From positions 496,001-560,000 of the forward strand of contig OZ176059.1 of NCBI GenBank assembly GCA_964247055.1: a stretch of DNA of 64,000 nt, written 5' to 3'. This DNA comes from Paragordius varius (Eukaryota; Nematomorpha). The first letter of the stretch is position 1. Every line of letters begins with the position of its first letter. Both the position numbers and the translations under genes were made by a program. Under the pieces are notes generated by a model. It was not told where the DNA came from. It worked only from the letters and a program-made list of their open reading frames with translations, and made no database searches. Shown one piece after another: positions 1 through 12,839 of this stretch.

Positions 1-682
1 TAATGCCAAAATGTCTGCCGAGAGGGACTTTCATCGCGACAATGGGGAAACGGTTTCCCTCAAGATGATGCATGGGAGACAAAGGCAAGCTTACCATGAG
101 GAACCTATGGTTGGTGGAACTGAGTCTGGAGATGAAAATTTAAAGGTTCTCAAGCTGCCTTACCTGACGAACCGATTTGCCTTTTACACTATAATGCCAC
201 CCGCAAAAACTATGCCAACATTGGTCAAAGGTTTGACGGTTGAAAAGATAAAGCGGTATATTAAGAGCGTGCAACCGGTTGATGTGCAAATATCGATTCC
301 CATATTTCAAACGCTATCTGACCTTAATTTGGTTAAAACGTTGGAACATCTGGGTGTTCAGACCATTTTTAAGTAATTTTAATATAAATTTATATCTTTT
401 AATATATTTATATCAATTTGTTAACACAAAATTAGGCCCGGAGGTGATTTTACTGGACTGTCGAAGGATCCACGTGCCAATTTGTATGTGTCAACTTTGG
501 TTCACAAGGCCCTTTTGAAGGTTAACGAAAATGGGACTGTGGCGGCTGCTGCGACTGGGGCTGGAGTGTCAATTACTTCCCTGCCCCCCTTTAATTTTGT
601 CGCCAATAAACCGTTCATGTATTTGTTGTATGACCACGAAACGGATCACATTTTGTTTATGGGTGCTTACACTGGTCATTAA
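1..682 (+). CDS. Serpin (serine protease inhibitor family), 3' part
   Basis: Two exons are visible, <1..372 and 436..682, joined in phase 2 across a 63-nt GT-AG intron; the 5' part lies outside the window. Serpins trap proteases by insertion of the cleaved reactive-centre loop into a beta sheet. The first exon reads an s3A/s4C-like block (KVLKLPY, FAFYTIMPP) and then helix and strand segments. The second has the hinge VNENGT followed by VAAAAT, then the loop, then FNFVANKPFMYLL and the C-terminal ILFMGAY block, ending GH-stop. Counting P15 as the hinge Gly puts Thr at P1 and Ser at P1', aligned on the SLPP that follows. The Ala-rich hinge is that of an inhibitory serpin; the target protease cannot be told from a Thr P1. 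There is no C-terminal KDEL-like signal. A good AATAAA lies at 728-733. Confidence 0.93.
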
Positions 683-727
683 TGTTTTTGTATTTGCTAT
701 ACTAGTCAATCTAACCATATACTTTTA

Positions 728-733
728 AATAAA
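728..733 (+). terminator. Poly(A) signal of the serpin gene
   Basis: Canonical AATAAA 46 bases after the serpin stop codon. Confidence 0.6.
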
Positions 734-999
734 TGAATCCATTTTACTTTTTCTTTGATTATATATATAGTAAAATTCGTTATTTAATTGGCTATTAGGG
801 GATTTTAATTTACATATCTGTTGCCATGTATGAAGAATTTCATTTTATATTTTTTTCCACAATGTTCAAAAATCTATATATTTATAAAAATGGAAAATGC
901 TGGCTTTATGATCTGTTTCCGGAAAACCGGTAGACCCTTTAAAGTCAAATGTCGAAAAAATATAATTAATGAATCCCCCGACAGAAGCTTCGTCCTTTT

Positions 1000-1201
1000 T
1001 TTGAATTAGGCCCCCAGTTCGGGATCACCCCGTGTAAAAAACGGTTTTTTTTAAAACAGAAGGTCGACAAAAATAATTTTATGAATCTCTTTGTCGCCCA
1101 AGGTATGAGACCGTAAAAATTCAATGAGGATTCCAGGTATTCCCTGTGAAAAGGCAATAATTTTAGTCGTGCGTCTTTTTAACATCGGCTTCTGGGTAGG
1201 G
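1000..1201. repeat. Left part of a degenerate ~160-bp tandem array
   Basis: The last ~90 bases before 1201 match the block that precedes the CTACCCG motif in later units: a run reading AAGGCAA, then AATTTT, then a T-run, then TCTGGGT. The unit is continued at 2602 after the inserted element. Confidence 0.5.
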
Positions 1202-2601
1202 TAATGTGACCAGATATTTTGAACTTTGGCGCAGTACAAATTTAAAACATACTTTGCATGTTTTTACATCATCGGTGTAATATATTACACAGTTTCCACG
1301 AAAAAATACCCTGATGAAATATATATATATATATATTCAGATCTAAAAATATCAGGATTATCATGGTGCTTTTGGTTTAATCTTTTACGAGTAAAAAAAA
1401 GTTATTTACACTTTTGTGGTAAGTGCTCCGTATAGAATTGCAAAAGGTGGGCAATTTTTTTAAATATATTTTTTGGTGAATGCTAAATGCTTTGTTTCAA
1501 AAAATAACACTAAAATACAAAAACTAATATAAAAAGCAAAGCAATATTTTTGGAAATATATAATTTTAGATGTGGACTCTGGAAGTCCCAAATTTTTTCT
1601 TTCTTTTAAAATGGACTGTTCTCTTAAAATAAACGCAACATTCCGACATTGTGCAATAATAAATATATGTTTAATTTTGATATCAACTAAATTTTAAAAA
1701 ATTCATACTTTCAAAAATTTAATTTTTAGCGATGTTGAAGCATACTTCCATACTATTTTGAGCATAAAAACAATATAAACGGTTAAGATGTTATAACATT
1801 TTATATATGTAATTCGGTAATGCATTTCTCAATCAATTTTGATTAATTCTTTGTTTTCAAATTTATGTTAAATAAAAATTGTTTTTTACAAAAATTTACC
1901 AATTGCAAGCAAATAAACCTTTAAATTAAAATTCTGAATGTTCACCATCATTGAATAATTTAGATAAAGGGATAAATTAATTAAAATTAAAGTATAGGAA
2001 AAAATTAAGTAATATCATACCGCCCGCCCACTTAATGAGTATAGAAACCAAAAAACTCCTAATTAAAAAAAGTTATTTCAAAATCATATGCCATATATAA
2101 ATTTAAAATAATAGTTACGGGAAAATTTCCTGTAAAATTTTCCGTTTAAATATAACAAAATATTCGAAACTTGAAATATCTATTAAAGAACTATAAATTA
2201 ATTTTGTTATTTTTAAATTTTGAGGTACCTCTTATTGCTGTAGCCATGAGTGAAAAAGCCATTAGCCTGAATCTTAAGCTGTAGAGTCCGAGATGTATAG
2301 TTTCGCCACTGTGCGAAAGGCTGCAATCTTAAGTTTTATGTATAATTCGAGCAGACAATAAAATAACCGATTAAAAATAGGCCAATTTTAGTTTTTTACC
2401 GCAAAATGAACCATTTCTTTGAAATTATGGGGTTATTTTTAGAGAGGGTACTATATTAAATAAAATAATGAATAAATAAAAGGTAATTAATATATATTTA
2501 AAAATTAATTAAAAACAGTACAACAGTGGGCGCAGTACAGGCGCAGTTTTTTCTAAAAACCCAGTACTGTACTGCGAAAAACAGCCTATCTGGTCACATT
2601 A
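1202..2601. mobile_element. hAT-type non-autonomous DNA transposon (1.4 kb) with 8-bp target duplication
   Basis: Terminal inverted repeats TAATGTGACCAGAT (1202) and ATCTGGTCACATTA (ending 2601) are flanked by an exact 8-bp direct repeat GGGTAGGG at 1194-1201 and 2602-2609. Inside both ends lie GCGCAGTAC-type motifs. No transposase is readable. An 8-bp duplication is the hallmark of hAT elements. It interrupts the surrounding tandem array. About 1290-1640 inside it matches one arm of the long-inverted-repeat element seen at 12840-13830. Confidence 0.8.
1290..1640. repeat. Single arm of the long-inverted-repeat family (full copy at 12840-13830)
   Basis: Shares ATCAGGATTATCATG, a 'tggtt' block, GTGCTCC(A/G)TAT, and the run leading to a GGAAGTCCCAA-like motif with the arms at 12840-13830. 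It lies wholly inside the hAT-type element. Confidence 0.45.
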
Positions 2602-3480
2602 GGGTAGGGGGCTACCCGAGTAAAATTGCGTCACCATATCGATATTTCATGAGGTCATGTGTTCAATAATGGCTTGAAATATTACCCGTAAAAAGGTAAA
2701 TTTTAGCTAAACCTGTATTATTATATTACCCCTAATTAGGCCCTTGCCCTAAAAAATGCGCCACCATAGAATGAATTTTTGGTTTTATGAATTGTACGAA
2801 AATCCCAGGAGAGCATATCGAATCAATCATGATATCAGGCAAAAATTTTAATCAAGCGTTATTTTGTTTCGCCCCTGGCTAGGGGAGACTACCTGCCTAA
2901 AACTGCGCACCATATCGATACAGCATGTCTTTGGAGCCAAATTTTAGAAATATGAATCTAATAGGAATATATGGAATCCATGATAATTTCAGATATTCTC
3001 CATATAAAGGCAAAAATTTTGCCCAACGTTTTTTTGATACCTGCCCCTGGGTTGGCGCTACCCGCCAAAAACTGGGCCACTATATAGAAATTGCGTTGTT
3101 TTGGAGCTAATTTAAAGAAAATTTATGAAGCCATATGAGCTCATTAAAAGTAAATATTACCCGTAACTAGGTAAAAAAGGTCAGGCGTTTTTTTATTAGC
3201 AATTAATTTTGGGTATTTATGCCCTAAAAATACGCCATCATATAACGATTTAGTGTTGAGGTGTTTTTTCAAATACCACATGAGACTATGGTATCAAAGA
3301 TGATTCAAAATATTTGCCCTATAAAGGCAAAGAATATAACTCAGCGCTTTTTCCATATAGGTCTATGGGAGGGGTTTACCGGTTTAAAACTGAAACGCCA
3401 TAGGAAAATGGCGTGGTTTTGGAGCTAATTTTCCAAAAACTTAAGAAGCCATACGAGTTTAGTTAAACACATTTCTTGTA
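2602..3480. repeat. Degenerate tandem array, period about 125-170 bp, six recognisable units
   Basis: Unit landmarks recur at about 2612, 2738, 2888, 3058, 3217 and 3375: a (G)CTACC(C/T)G or TGCCCTAAAAA block followed by an ACTG(C/G)GCCACCATA-like block, then a TTTTGGAGC(T/C)AA block in several units. Divergence is high. No gene is readable in it. Confidence 0.65.
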
Positions 3481-4463
3481 AATTTGTATAATCTCATTTT
3501 TCCTTTAAAAGGGACCACGAATGATTTACTTTTTATATTCCTTGATCCCAGCTGTGTGAACACAATTTTAAAATAAACTTTAACCATGATTTCGTAAAAC
3601 GAAAATCTTATAATAATTCCAATGATAGTATATTAATTTTAATAAGGGACAGTTTAAATATGGTCAATTTCGAGTAAACAATATTTCAGCCTATGCAAAA
3701 ACATGTAAAAGAATAATTAAAGACATTCTTTTTATTAAATATGTTTTTTATAATTTTTTTATCTTCATTACTTCTATTTATTGCAAATTATTAAAATTAT
3801 CGGTGAGAATACGTCACAACGAAGCGTTACAGGCCAGCTAGTAACTAATAAAAGGGAAAAATCTCATACATAGCAACAGATATGTATCTCAATGCTGCAA
3901 ATGACCTTCGTTTAAGTTACTTTTAACATTAACTGTGGATAATTTTGGGAAAAAATGTATTAAAATGACTCTTAGACCTAATCTGTGCTTATGATATTTC
4001 CAAAACTTTAACTTAAACTTGGGGGTTTATTCAAAATTGATTTAAAATTGTTGCAAGTAATAGTGATTGGTGTCGCAACAATGAATAAAAATAATACCTT
4101 TTTTTAGTTTTTTTTGTGTGTTGTGTCATCAAGTGCGCTTTAATTATACATATGTAATTTTTATAATAATGCTTATATTATTCTACTATAGCACTAATTA
4201 TTTTTTGTACATCTACAATAAAAATTTTCTCTTATCCCAATAATAAATACCATGATGGACAACCTTGCTTTATTTAAGCACCTGTAGTTATAACTCATTT
4301 GTAAATTGGTATCCTCTGATTGACATTATATAATAATAGAATATTATAAAAACTTTAAATTTTATATCAAAGTTTCCAATGGCCAAGTATCATTTATCCA
4401 ACGTTGGTGTTCATCAAACGCTTTAATATTCTTTTGTACTACAATGGTAACATTGTTTTTGGT
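3481..4463. other. Intergenic, no gene seen
   Basis: Low-complexity AT-rich sequence between the tandem array and the BTB gene. I see no coding exon or RNA gene; it presumably holds the BTB gene promoter, but no element is convincing. Confidence 0.5.
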
Positions 4464-7316
4464 ATGGAACGTATGCTATTATCTACTACTCATACTGATA
4501 AAAACGATATAAAATTTTCTGGTCGCAATAATGGCCACCTCATTAATTATTTTGCAAAACACGACATTTATGCCGGGGAAAATACGAAATCTTCTAGTGA
4601 TAAGGGCAGTAAAGCTTGTTTCCCTATAATTGGTAAACCGTCAGAACTGATTGTTCAAACCACTTACCTTGAGTATGTATGGGAACAGGGTATTAATGCC
4701 TTAAATCCTGACATTTTCATTTCAATCCCACACCAATGTAAACGTAATAATAATATATCGACACCAGTTAACTCTAAAATCAATTATAATAATAATAATA
4801 ACAATAATCCTCATCCATTTTCATTAAAAGCGACAAACTTTTCCGCTATAACCCCTGGGGGTAATTTGGAAGCCTTAGCTTGTGAATTCTGTATAGGCGT
4901 ACATAAAATGGTTTTATGTGGCAAAAGGTTAGTTTGATAAATTAACGCTTAAATTATTTTTTTAACATGGGCGTGTAATTAGCTTAAAATATGTCTCCCA
5001 TGTAAAAAATGAAATCCTTGTATCTTAACTTAAAAATATTTATATTAAATGAGTTACTAAATATATATATAGACTCTTTTAATATAACCATTTTATAAAT
5101 TTCATCTATGTTTTCTGGCTTTAAATTCATATAAGTTATGTAATGAGCCAAACTTACTCAGTTTAGAAATTATTTCCAGCTTTATCATCCACTCTTCTTT
5201 TTTAGCGGTTATTTTTATCGTATCCTCTTGCAAAACCCCAATACGAAAAGCATACAATTACCCAAAGACAAATTTGGTTGGCTAAATCAAGACATTTTTA
5301 TCCTACTTGTGAAATGTTTGTATGGAAACGTGTACCTCGATTCAACTAACATTGATGATATTTGTAAGGGAGCAAAGCAACTCGAAATGCCTGACTTGTG
5401 TGAATTATGCGATACTTTCCGCTATAACTATGCCATTCAGCTGGCAATGTTGGCGGCCGAAACTGGAAAAGACAATCTTTCAGCTATAAATAATTCTACA
5501 GTTTCTCAGCAACGAGAACGAATTGGATCCCTAATTGTATCACCGTCATTTGGGTTAGCGACAAGCACTAACAGAAAATCAATTAGTGCCTCCTATTTTA
5601 CCGGTATTTTTACAGTAAATATTAAAGGTAAACGGACAAAACGTATAAAAACTAAATGACAATTTTATGTAAAAAGAGAGAACCATATGTTTTAAACCCT
5701 ATCTTCAATACTCTAAGGAATATTATGTGTATTGGTAACACACTTAATTATATATTTAAATATGATAATATTTTAGGAAATAACATGGTATAGAAAAGTA
5801 TGGTTATCTTTACAATATGTCCTTTGATTTAACGTTTTGTATATATAATTCCAATTATACTGTAATAAAAGAGACACTTAATTTAATAGTTGAAATATGC
5901 ATTTTTTTCTAGCATTGCGTAACACCTTTAGTTTTGGGATGTTGTTAGAAATTGTTATCTATGGTGGTGCGCCGTTAATTTTAAAGATATCTTTGCAGCT
6001 AAAATATATATTTTATTATATATAAAGTATGGTATTTAAAATTTGGAGCGGACCGAAAATTAATCTAAAAGAGCGGTAGAATCGATGTAAAGCGATAGTA
6101 TATATGTTGGAGATTTAAAATAGGCTTTTCATTCGCAAACCTTACATATTATTGAGAGGACTAAATAAGAAATCTCTAAAACAAAATATGTATTTTACAG
6201 GGCGACGAGATACGCATTATATTCAATTTTAACTGCTTCCAGTGATTAATAGGGTTAGAGTTTCCAACCTGAAAACGATACCTTACTTACAAATAATTTT
6301 ATTACCCACATATATAAATTATATTTTACATGAGCTTATATATATATTATCAACATTTTACAGAATTTCTTAAATCACTGTGGAATGGTGGACGTTTGTT
6401 TATGCATGATACGGCTGTGATTGTGGGGAATGTCCGATTTCCGGCACATCGCATTGTTTTATGCTGTCATAGCAAATATTTTGCAAATATCTTTGCTTCA
6501 AATAATTCGATGATTGACCGTACCTCGGTTCAAAGGAGACTAGGGCATAACAGTAATAAAGATGTTAAACGACACGATATAGTTAATAACATACAGCTGC
6601 CATCTTCTATGGGTGTAAATGCATTAACGTTTTCTAAGCTCCTAGAGTACATGTACACAGATAAAATTACGATAACACCTTCTGATGCAACTAACTTATA
6701 TCAAGCTTGTACAGTATTGGGTATTGAACATATCACCAATTTTATAGCTAAAACGTATGGATTTGAACAGGAACAAAAAAATGACACCACTGCACAACAA
6801 TTACCTGTTTTTAACAGGATTGAATGTACTTTGGATCGCAAAAATTTCAGTTACAAACAAGCTGTTTATGATGAGTCTTTAAGGCTAAAATATACCCCTA
6901 ATCCATATGGCGGGGACGGACCAACATCAAATTCCTCTAATTTTAATGTTAGCCGTGTTGTTGATGGATTGGAAAACCTTACTCTAACACAACTCATTGA
7001 TGTATTAACCAATGATTATGTTATAGCGAACAATGAATTTGAACTATTCCAAGCCGCAGTTAATTGGTTAAAATGGAATGATCGTCAGACTAATGGTAAG
7101 AATGAGAACAATGAGATGGATAGCAGAGAACGATATTGCGGCACAGTATTAAAGTGTATCAGATTTGATACTTTTACACCACAAGAATTAGTTAGAGCCA
7201 TACAAATGACAAAATCATGGTTCATGAAAGATGAAACATATCGTGGACACATTTTACGAGCAAATTGGTATTTTAATTATAAATTTACACAGATAAAAGA
7301 AACAAAAATATTATAG
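4464..7316 (+). CDS. Tandem BTB-BTB-BACK protein (RhoBTB-like layout without a visible GTPase)
   Basis: Three exons, 4464..4927, 5206..5603 and 6364..7316, join in phases 2 and 1 and sum to 604 codons plus stop. The ATG at 4464 is the first in frame. Exons 1-2 encode BTB domain 1: LEYVWEQG..DIFISIP, then an Asn-rich insert of ~60 residues (with an N run), then the VHKMVLCGKSGYF core, then the LYGNVYLDSTNID and LEMPDLCELC helices. Exon 3 encodes BTB domain 2 (DTAVIVGNVRFPAHRIVL..HSKYFANIF; LLEYMYTDKI) and a BACK region (LTLTQLIDVLTNDYV, FQAAVNWLKW, IRFDTFTPQELV). BTB-BACK proteins usually act as Cullin-3 substrate adaptors. No Kelch repeats follow; the frame closes 30 residues after BACK. The split first BTB plus second BTB recalls RhoBTB, but no Rho GTPase is visible upstream, so that likeness is inference. 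Confidence 0.88.
5613..5862. mobile_element. MITE of the CAGTAAAAATTG family (family A), intron 2 of the BTB gene
   Basis: Begins CAGTAAATATT, then ACGGACAAAACGTA; ends AACGTTTTG, then CCAATTATACTG. TA dinucleotides flank it (5611-5612, 5863-5864), as in Tc1/mariner insertions. It starts 9 nt after the exon 2 splice donor. Confidence 0.8.
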
Positions 7317-7355
7317 AGCCTGAATTTTTACATTAGGGTGGTGAATACTAACAAT

Positions 7356-7550
7356 TATTGTCACTTGACGGATAAAAAAAATATAAGGATAAATATTTTT
7401 TCAAAAAAAGACCCCTGTTCTTTTTAATATAACTCATTGTTTGTATGATGCAAACATTACGGTTTGAAAAATGTATGGGTTGTCTTTGTCTTTTGAAAAA
7501 AAAATTATCTTTTATTTTTACACTTTGTCCGTATTATTTCAATTGTTATT
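7356..7550. mobile_element. Degenerate family A MITE downstream of the BTB gene
   Basis: Recognised by GACGGATAAAA, the AAATATTTTTT block, the central AACTCATTGTTT, the right-arm GGTTGTCTTTG and ACACTTTGTCCGTATTATTTCAAT. The termini are eroded. Confidence 0.55.
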
Positions 7551-9675
7551 ATATATTTAATATAATGTGCCATAAATATGCATAATAATCACTAGATTAA
7601 TATTTGTAATGATGATTTAGTAGTACCAACTAAAATAGTATGTGCCTTTATTATCCACAAAGCGTTCTTTATTTTTGTGTTTTTCCTTTGGAAAAGTCAT
7701 TGGCTCATAAGGTTCCTTAATGATATTGAAAACGCCTACAAAAATTGTGGTGTAATGTAATTGTAACTCGGTACCATTTGATGTAAACCTATTTTTTAAG
7801 CGTCGGAATTATTGTCTAAAATATTCGCTTAAGCTTGAAACCAAAACAGAGAATGTCTTAAAAAATGTCAAAATTAGATAGATTTCAAGATGCGTGTCTA
7901 TAGTTTTATATATGGCTTTGAAGCATTTATGTCTTAAATTCATATAACCTTTTACTACACTATAAATATATAAATGCACCGATAAAGCAACATTTTTAAA
8001 TTTATACCATAGCTTAAAAAAGTGACTTGCTCAATTAAATTATAACAGGATCTGACCATTTCTATGAATAAAGTGTTTTCATCATTTATTGTGCTTAATA
8101 TGATTGAAGCACTTTTTAATTAGCCCCCCTTGGCCTTATCCTTCGTAAAATTAAAACAAAATCTATTAAAACATTGAAGTGGTAGTTTTTTTTTACGAAA
8201 GTAGCATACCAAATAAATTTTGTTAGATCACTAACATTTTTTAGGTAGATACTGTTAAATTAGTAGACCCTGGTTGAGCCATATGTATGTAAAATAGAAA
8301 TTTCAACATATTCAATCAGTAAGATTTTCCGGAAAGCATAAACCCATATTAGATTATTATAGCCATTTTATCATTGTCGATTTATCATTTAACCTTTTGA
8401 TGACAAATCATCGTTATGATTAAGCGATACGTGAAAAATAATTTTAAGAACATTTTTTTTAAATTTACGTTTAATTTTTGATGTTTTGCAACATATAGTT
8501 TAAAACACTAAATGTTTTAGAACGTATTTAGGTAATTTGTATCACGGCTGAAATTTACACACTCTCTAACACACTTTATAATCACCTACAAACATTTTAA
8601 AATTACCCTAAATATAAATTATGATTTAGTAAATAAAATATTATCTATAAAAATTACTAACATAATACGGAAAAAAGAACTATGCTGTTTTGAATATATT
8701 TATATATATTGAAATAATAAATTAGATTAGCCTAAAAACACATAATTTAATTTAAAGGTGATTATGTAATGTTCAAAAGTGAATTTGAAATATTTGAGGA
8801 TTTTCATACTTTTAACTTGCCACATAACACCCGTATTTATCTTTCCACCTTGCGCTTCTTAAAACCGTACAAGGAGAAAAGCGCCTCATATAAAATTAAA
8901 TTTTATACCTCGTACTAATTCGACATAATTATGTCAAAAAATTAACTAATAGTTAAATGAAACCCGTTATGATGATACCGCTTCATAGATTAGTACCATT
9001 TTTCGTAAACCATTTATTATACATTCAAGATATGCTAGGTACACAAAAATTGACCTGCCCAAAAAATCGATTTATTTAACGTATAGGAGTTTTAGAACTA
9101 CAATTAACATATTACTGGATAGACCGCCCCGATTATATCGAAATTTTTACAGGTATATCAAATGTAAATCCTTGCCCTCAATACCCGCAAATGAAGCATT
9201 AGTCAAACCAACTAAAAGACGGTATAATGTACGACAAAAAACCTAAAACGCAAACAAAACCCACAATGATCTCCAGTTAAAATGGCATGTGGAAAATGAT
9301 CTCTTCTTACACATTTTAATCTCACCATCTGGTTTGACACACAACATTCTATCGGATTTTACAATTATTATTATTATTGTTCTTAGTGAAATTATGATTA
9401 TAATTATTATTATTAATATTATTATCAGTTATTTTTTCTAAACAAAAAAAAGCAAACTCAAAAATTTTAGACAACAACAAGCAAATAAATTTTTTCTAAA
9501 TATTTATTTAATTTGTAGAAAATGATTGTGAGTATCGTTTTAACAAAAGCGTAATGTTCAATAATTATGGTTTAAAGGAATTTTATTATTTAAAGGATTA
9601 GTATAAGAGCCTGATTGTTTCTAAAATATGTTTAGTGTGAAAATTTCTTATAATTAAATCTTGTTCGATTTCATC

Positions 9676-9720
<45 letters not shown>

Positions 9721-12700
9721 GAAATTGAATTCAATTTTAGAGGGGTACTCACCATCTGTCCGTTCTTTAAGAATCACAATGTTTTATACATCCCTCAAAT
9801 TTTGATTCTAATTGTGGTTCAATAAAAATAGCAAGCAGTAGTAAAATCCTTCCATTATAGGCTGGGCTTACAAGCGGTATTGAACGAATGTCGGGTTTAT
9901 ACAATTTCTTTCATGTGGTGAAGTCCGGTGTTATGAATCAAAACTTTCACATGGTATTGATACCAGTGTAGTATTACGGTCGTTCTTCTTAGAATTTGTC
10001 GATTGAATACAGGCGGGAGGCGTATTTTTTATCTACACATCTTAGCCAGCATGCGCATGCTGGAACATTTATTAGGTCTTTGGTGTTTATTCCGCCTGTT
10101 TTTGCGATATTATTATTACTATGCCATTTACAAAGCCCTTGAAATCTTCAAATTCAACCTAAAAATTAAATTAAATCATATTTTAGCTTATATGACACAT
10201 CTTAAATATGATATATTTCTTTACGGCATATGCTTTATTATTAGTATTAATTTTGCTTTTCAATCAAATCTAAAATCTATTTATTTTATTTGATGATAAA
10301 TTTAGTGCATCCAATTAATTTTGTTAATAGGCTCGGTGTTTAGCCCAACATCCTGGTTATAACTGGGCTTTAAATATATTATGTACTGAAAATTTATCTT
10401 TCGAATTGCGGTGATGTTTTATGATCGAACCGCTTTTATCAATTAGCCCCCGTCCAACTTTGAATATGTTTTTCTCCGAATTTCGTTCAAATTTGTGATC
10501 AAAGCAATTTAGGGAAAAACCAATGCGACTAGCATTCAATGCGCTTAATTTCATTATCATGGTAGTGACACCATATCTAAGACTTTATATAACAATGGTG
10601 ACTTTAATGTTATATATGGAAAACGTTTGGATCTAGTTTTATTACAATACCAGTCATTTCGTATAAATACGCCAAAAATCCTCTTACAGCCCCACACTAC
10701 GTTTAATAAAGTAAAAAGGGCACACTGCGTATTAATAAAGTAAAAAGGGCATATTATAAAGGCGTTAAATAGCATATACATGAAAGGATAATACATTTAC
10801 GTACAACTTTTTAGCCGATTTGTTTAGCCTTACTCCTGGCCCCATTTTGATTTGATTCTATTTAAACTTTATCCATCAAGCCGATTATGACCAAGCGACC
10901 TTAAATAATATATATTTATTCCCACAACTATATCATATTCTTTAAAATTACAAAAAGTGTGGAGTTTATTTTTTCCATTTTATAAGGGCATAAGACTTAT
11001 ATTGTATTAAGTAGGGATTCGTAACGGATCCCGGTTCCTAAAATTTGAGCAGGAACCACCACGGTTCCATCTCCAAAAAAAGTGATTACCATATGTTTTT
11101 ATTTTTTAAAAATGATTATTATTCAAATTGGTATTTGAATTTGATTGTATGATAATATTTTTTCAAATTTTACATCACAATGGAATGACCATCATATAGA
11201 TTTGTTGTTAAAATATTATTTTTGAAAAAATATCATATCGTAATATTGTTTTCTCGTATCCAATATATATCGAATAGGTATCCATAGAAAAAGTTTGAAT
11301 TAAAAATTATATTTTAAGATCTGTAAACTGACGACCGACTTACTTGTGCAATTATTTTTTATTGCTAAATTAAGATTTCATCCATAGATGCGATAATATT
11401 TACAAATAAATACCTACCTCTGTACTTGCACACTGTAACCGGTTCCGGAACCCTTCGGTCTTAAGAATCAACCCGGAGATTCCTAATTATAGGAACCTCT
11501 CTTTATTATAATTCTTTAAAAACCAGGCCGGTTTCGGTTCTTAGCCGTGGTATTAAGAACTCTTATAAACTCTAACACTCACCTATTAATATTTTTTAAG
11601 GCGGGTTTTATGGTATTTTGATTCATGGTGGAAACGGTTTCCAAATAGTATTGAATATTATAAACATACTGCTAAATATTTTTACCACCTAAAATTAATA
11701 AACAGCTTGTTCGCCTTCAAATTTATATTTCATATGTATTTATTTAAAAAATTATAAATAAACTCCCAAGAATCAAATGTTTAAGGGCATTCCAGGAATC
11801 TCTTTAAAATACTAATAATGTGATAAAATAATAAAATTATATCATGGATCTATAGATTTTATATAACCACTCTATGTTTGCACATTGTACAAAGGGTTAC
11901 ATAAGTATATTCCTGTAACTTTTCAGAAATTTAAATATTGTCCCAAGTTCTATTGAAGCATATCATAAATAATAAAGCAAATATAGAAATTTTGTTGATT
12001 AAAATCCATCTAACTTTTAGTGCATTAACAAAAAACGTTTTAAAATTGCTAAATTGAAGTTGCCCGCGTTCTATATTAATAGAGTTTGTCAGATTTAAAT
12101 ATTTCAAAATAGATAGATACGTTACAAGCAGGACACAATCATAGTATATATGTTTCACATAACAACAACCATAAACTAGGGTAATTTTTGGAATCTTTTT
12201 TGGTCACTTCACAGTATCAATTTTATTTAAAAATCTCAAAGAATGGAAGATATTGGGCCCAAATTTATAAATGGTCTTTGTATGGCCTTTTAGGATAATT
12301 GTTAAAATATTTTAGAAAATAAAATTGTGATAGGGATAACATTAATTTAATTTTTATAGCTTTATTTTCTCGCATCAGAGTCATTTAAAATTTTAAATTT
12401 ATCTTTTTTAAACGATTTTCGGAGTAGTTTTGTAGCAGAGAGCATAAACTTGCAAATGAATTGCTTAAAGTTGTTTTGAAAAATTATCAAATCACCGGTA
12501 AACGTCAATGTTCGGATGCTCAGTAGAGATTAAAAAAATCACAAGAAAAAAATGGCGCCTAAAATAAAATTTGTATTAGATCATATCATCATAATTTTGG
12601 TCAATATCACAGATTTTCTTTTGATGATTAAATTTGGAAGCCCAATGGGGCGAAAACCTACTCTAAAAAGTAATCACGTGGTTATAACGAAAATATTCTA

Positions 12701-12839
12701 TGGTTGTATAAGCGCATTATGCAAACTTTTATAAAATAAATCATCACATGCCCCCGAATTTAAATGATTTTTTAATGAATCTTGCGGGGGGATATAAATA
12801 TACAAATAAAATATACATATTCTGATAGAATGTATCAGG
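7551..12839. other. Gene-poor AT-rich stretch
   Basis: I find no exon with coding-like composition and splice sites, and no RNA gene. It includes a (TA)n run near 9681-9717, an ATT/AAC-rich patch near 9363-9480, and a short direct duplication of a TTAATAAAGTAAAAAGGGCA unit near 10707-10760. Short open frames here look like chance. Confidence 0.5.
11015..11560. repeat. GC-richer island with CCGGTTCC motifs in both orientations
   Basis: Motifs such as CCCGGTTCC, CACGGTTCC, ACCGGTTCCGGAACC and GGCCGGTTTCGGTTC cluster at both edges of an AT-rich core, with GGAACC complements. This resembles the ends of a decayed DNA transposon, but I could not pair termini or a target duplication. Confidence 0.3.

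Noticed and set aside
2225-2340. GC-richer patch suspected to be a tRNA or 5S-like gene
   Set aside because: I could not fold a cloverleaf or find both internal promoter boxes; it lies inside the hAT-type element.
4404-4463. TTG start for the BTB gene
   Set aside because: The first in-frame ATG is at 4464; a TTG start is unlikely in an animal nuclear gene.
10003-10293. 96-residue open frame in the gene-poor region
   Set aside because: AT-driven hydrophobic composition, no family resemblance, no splice context.
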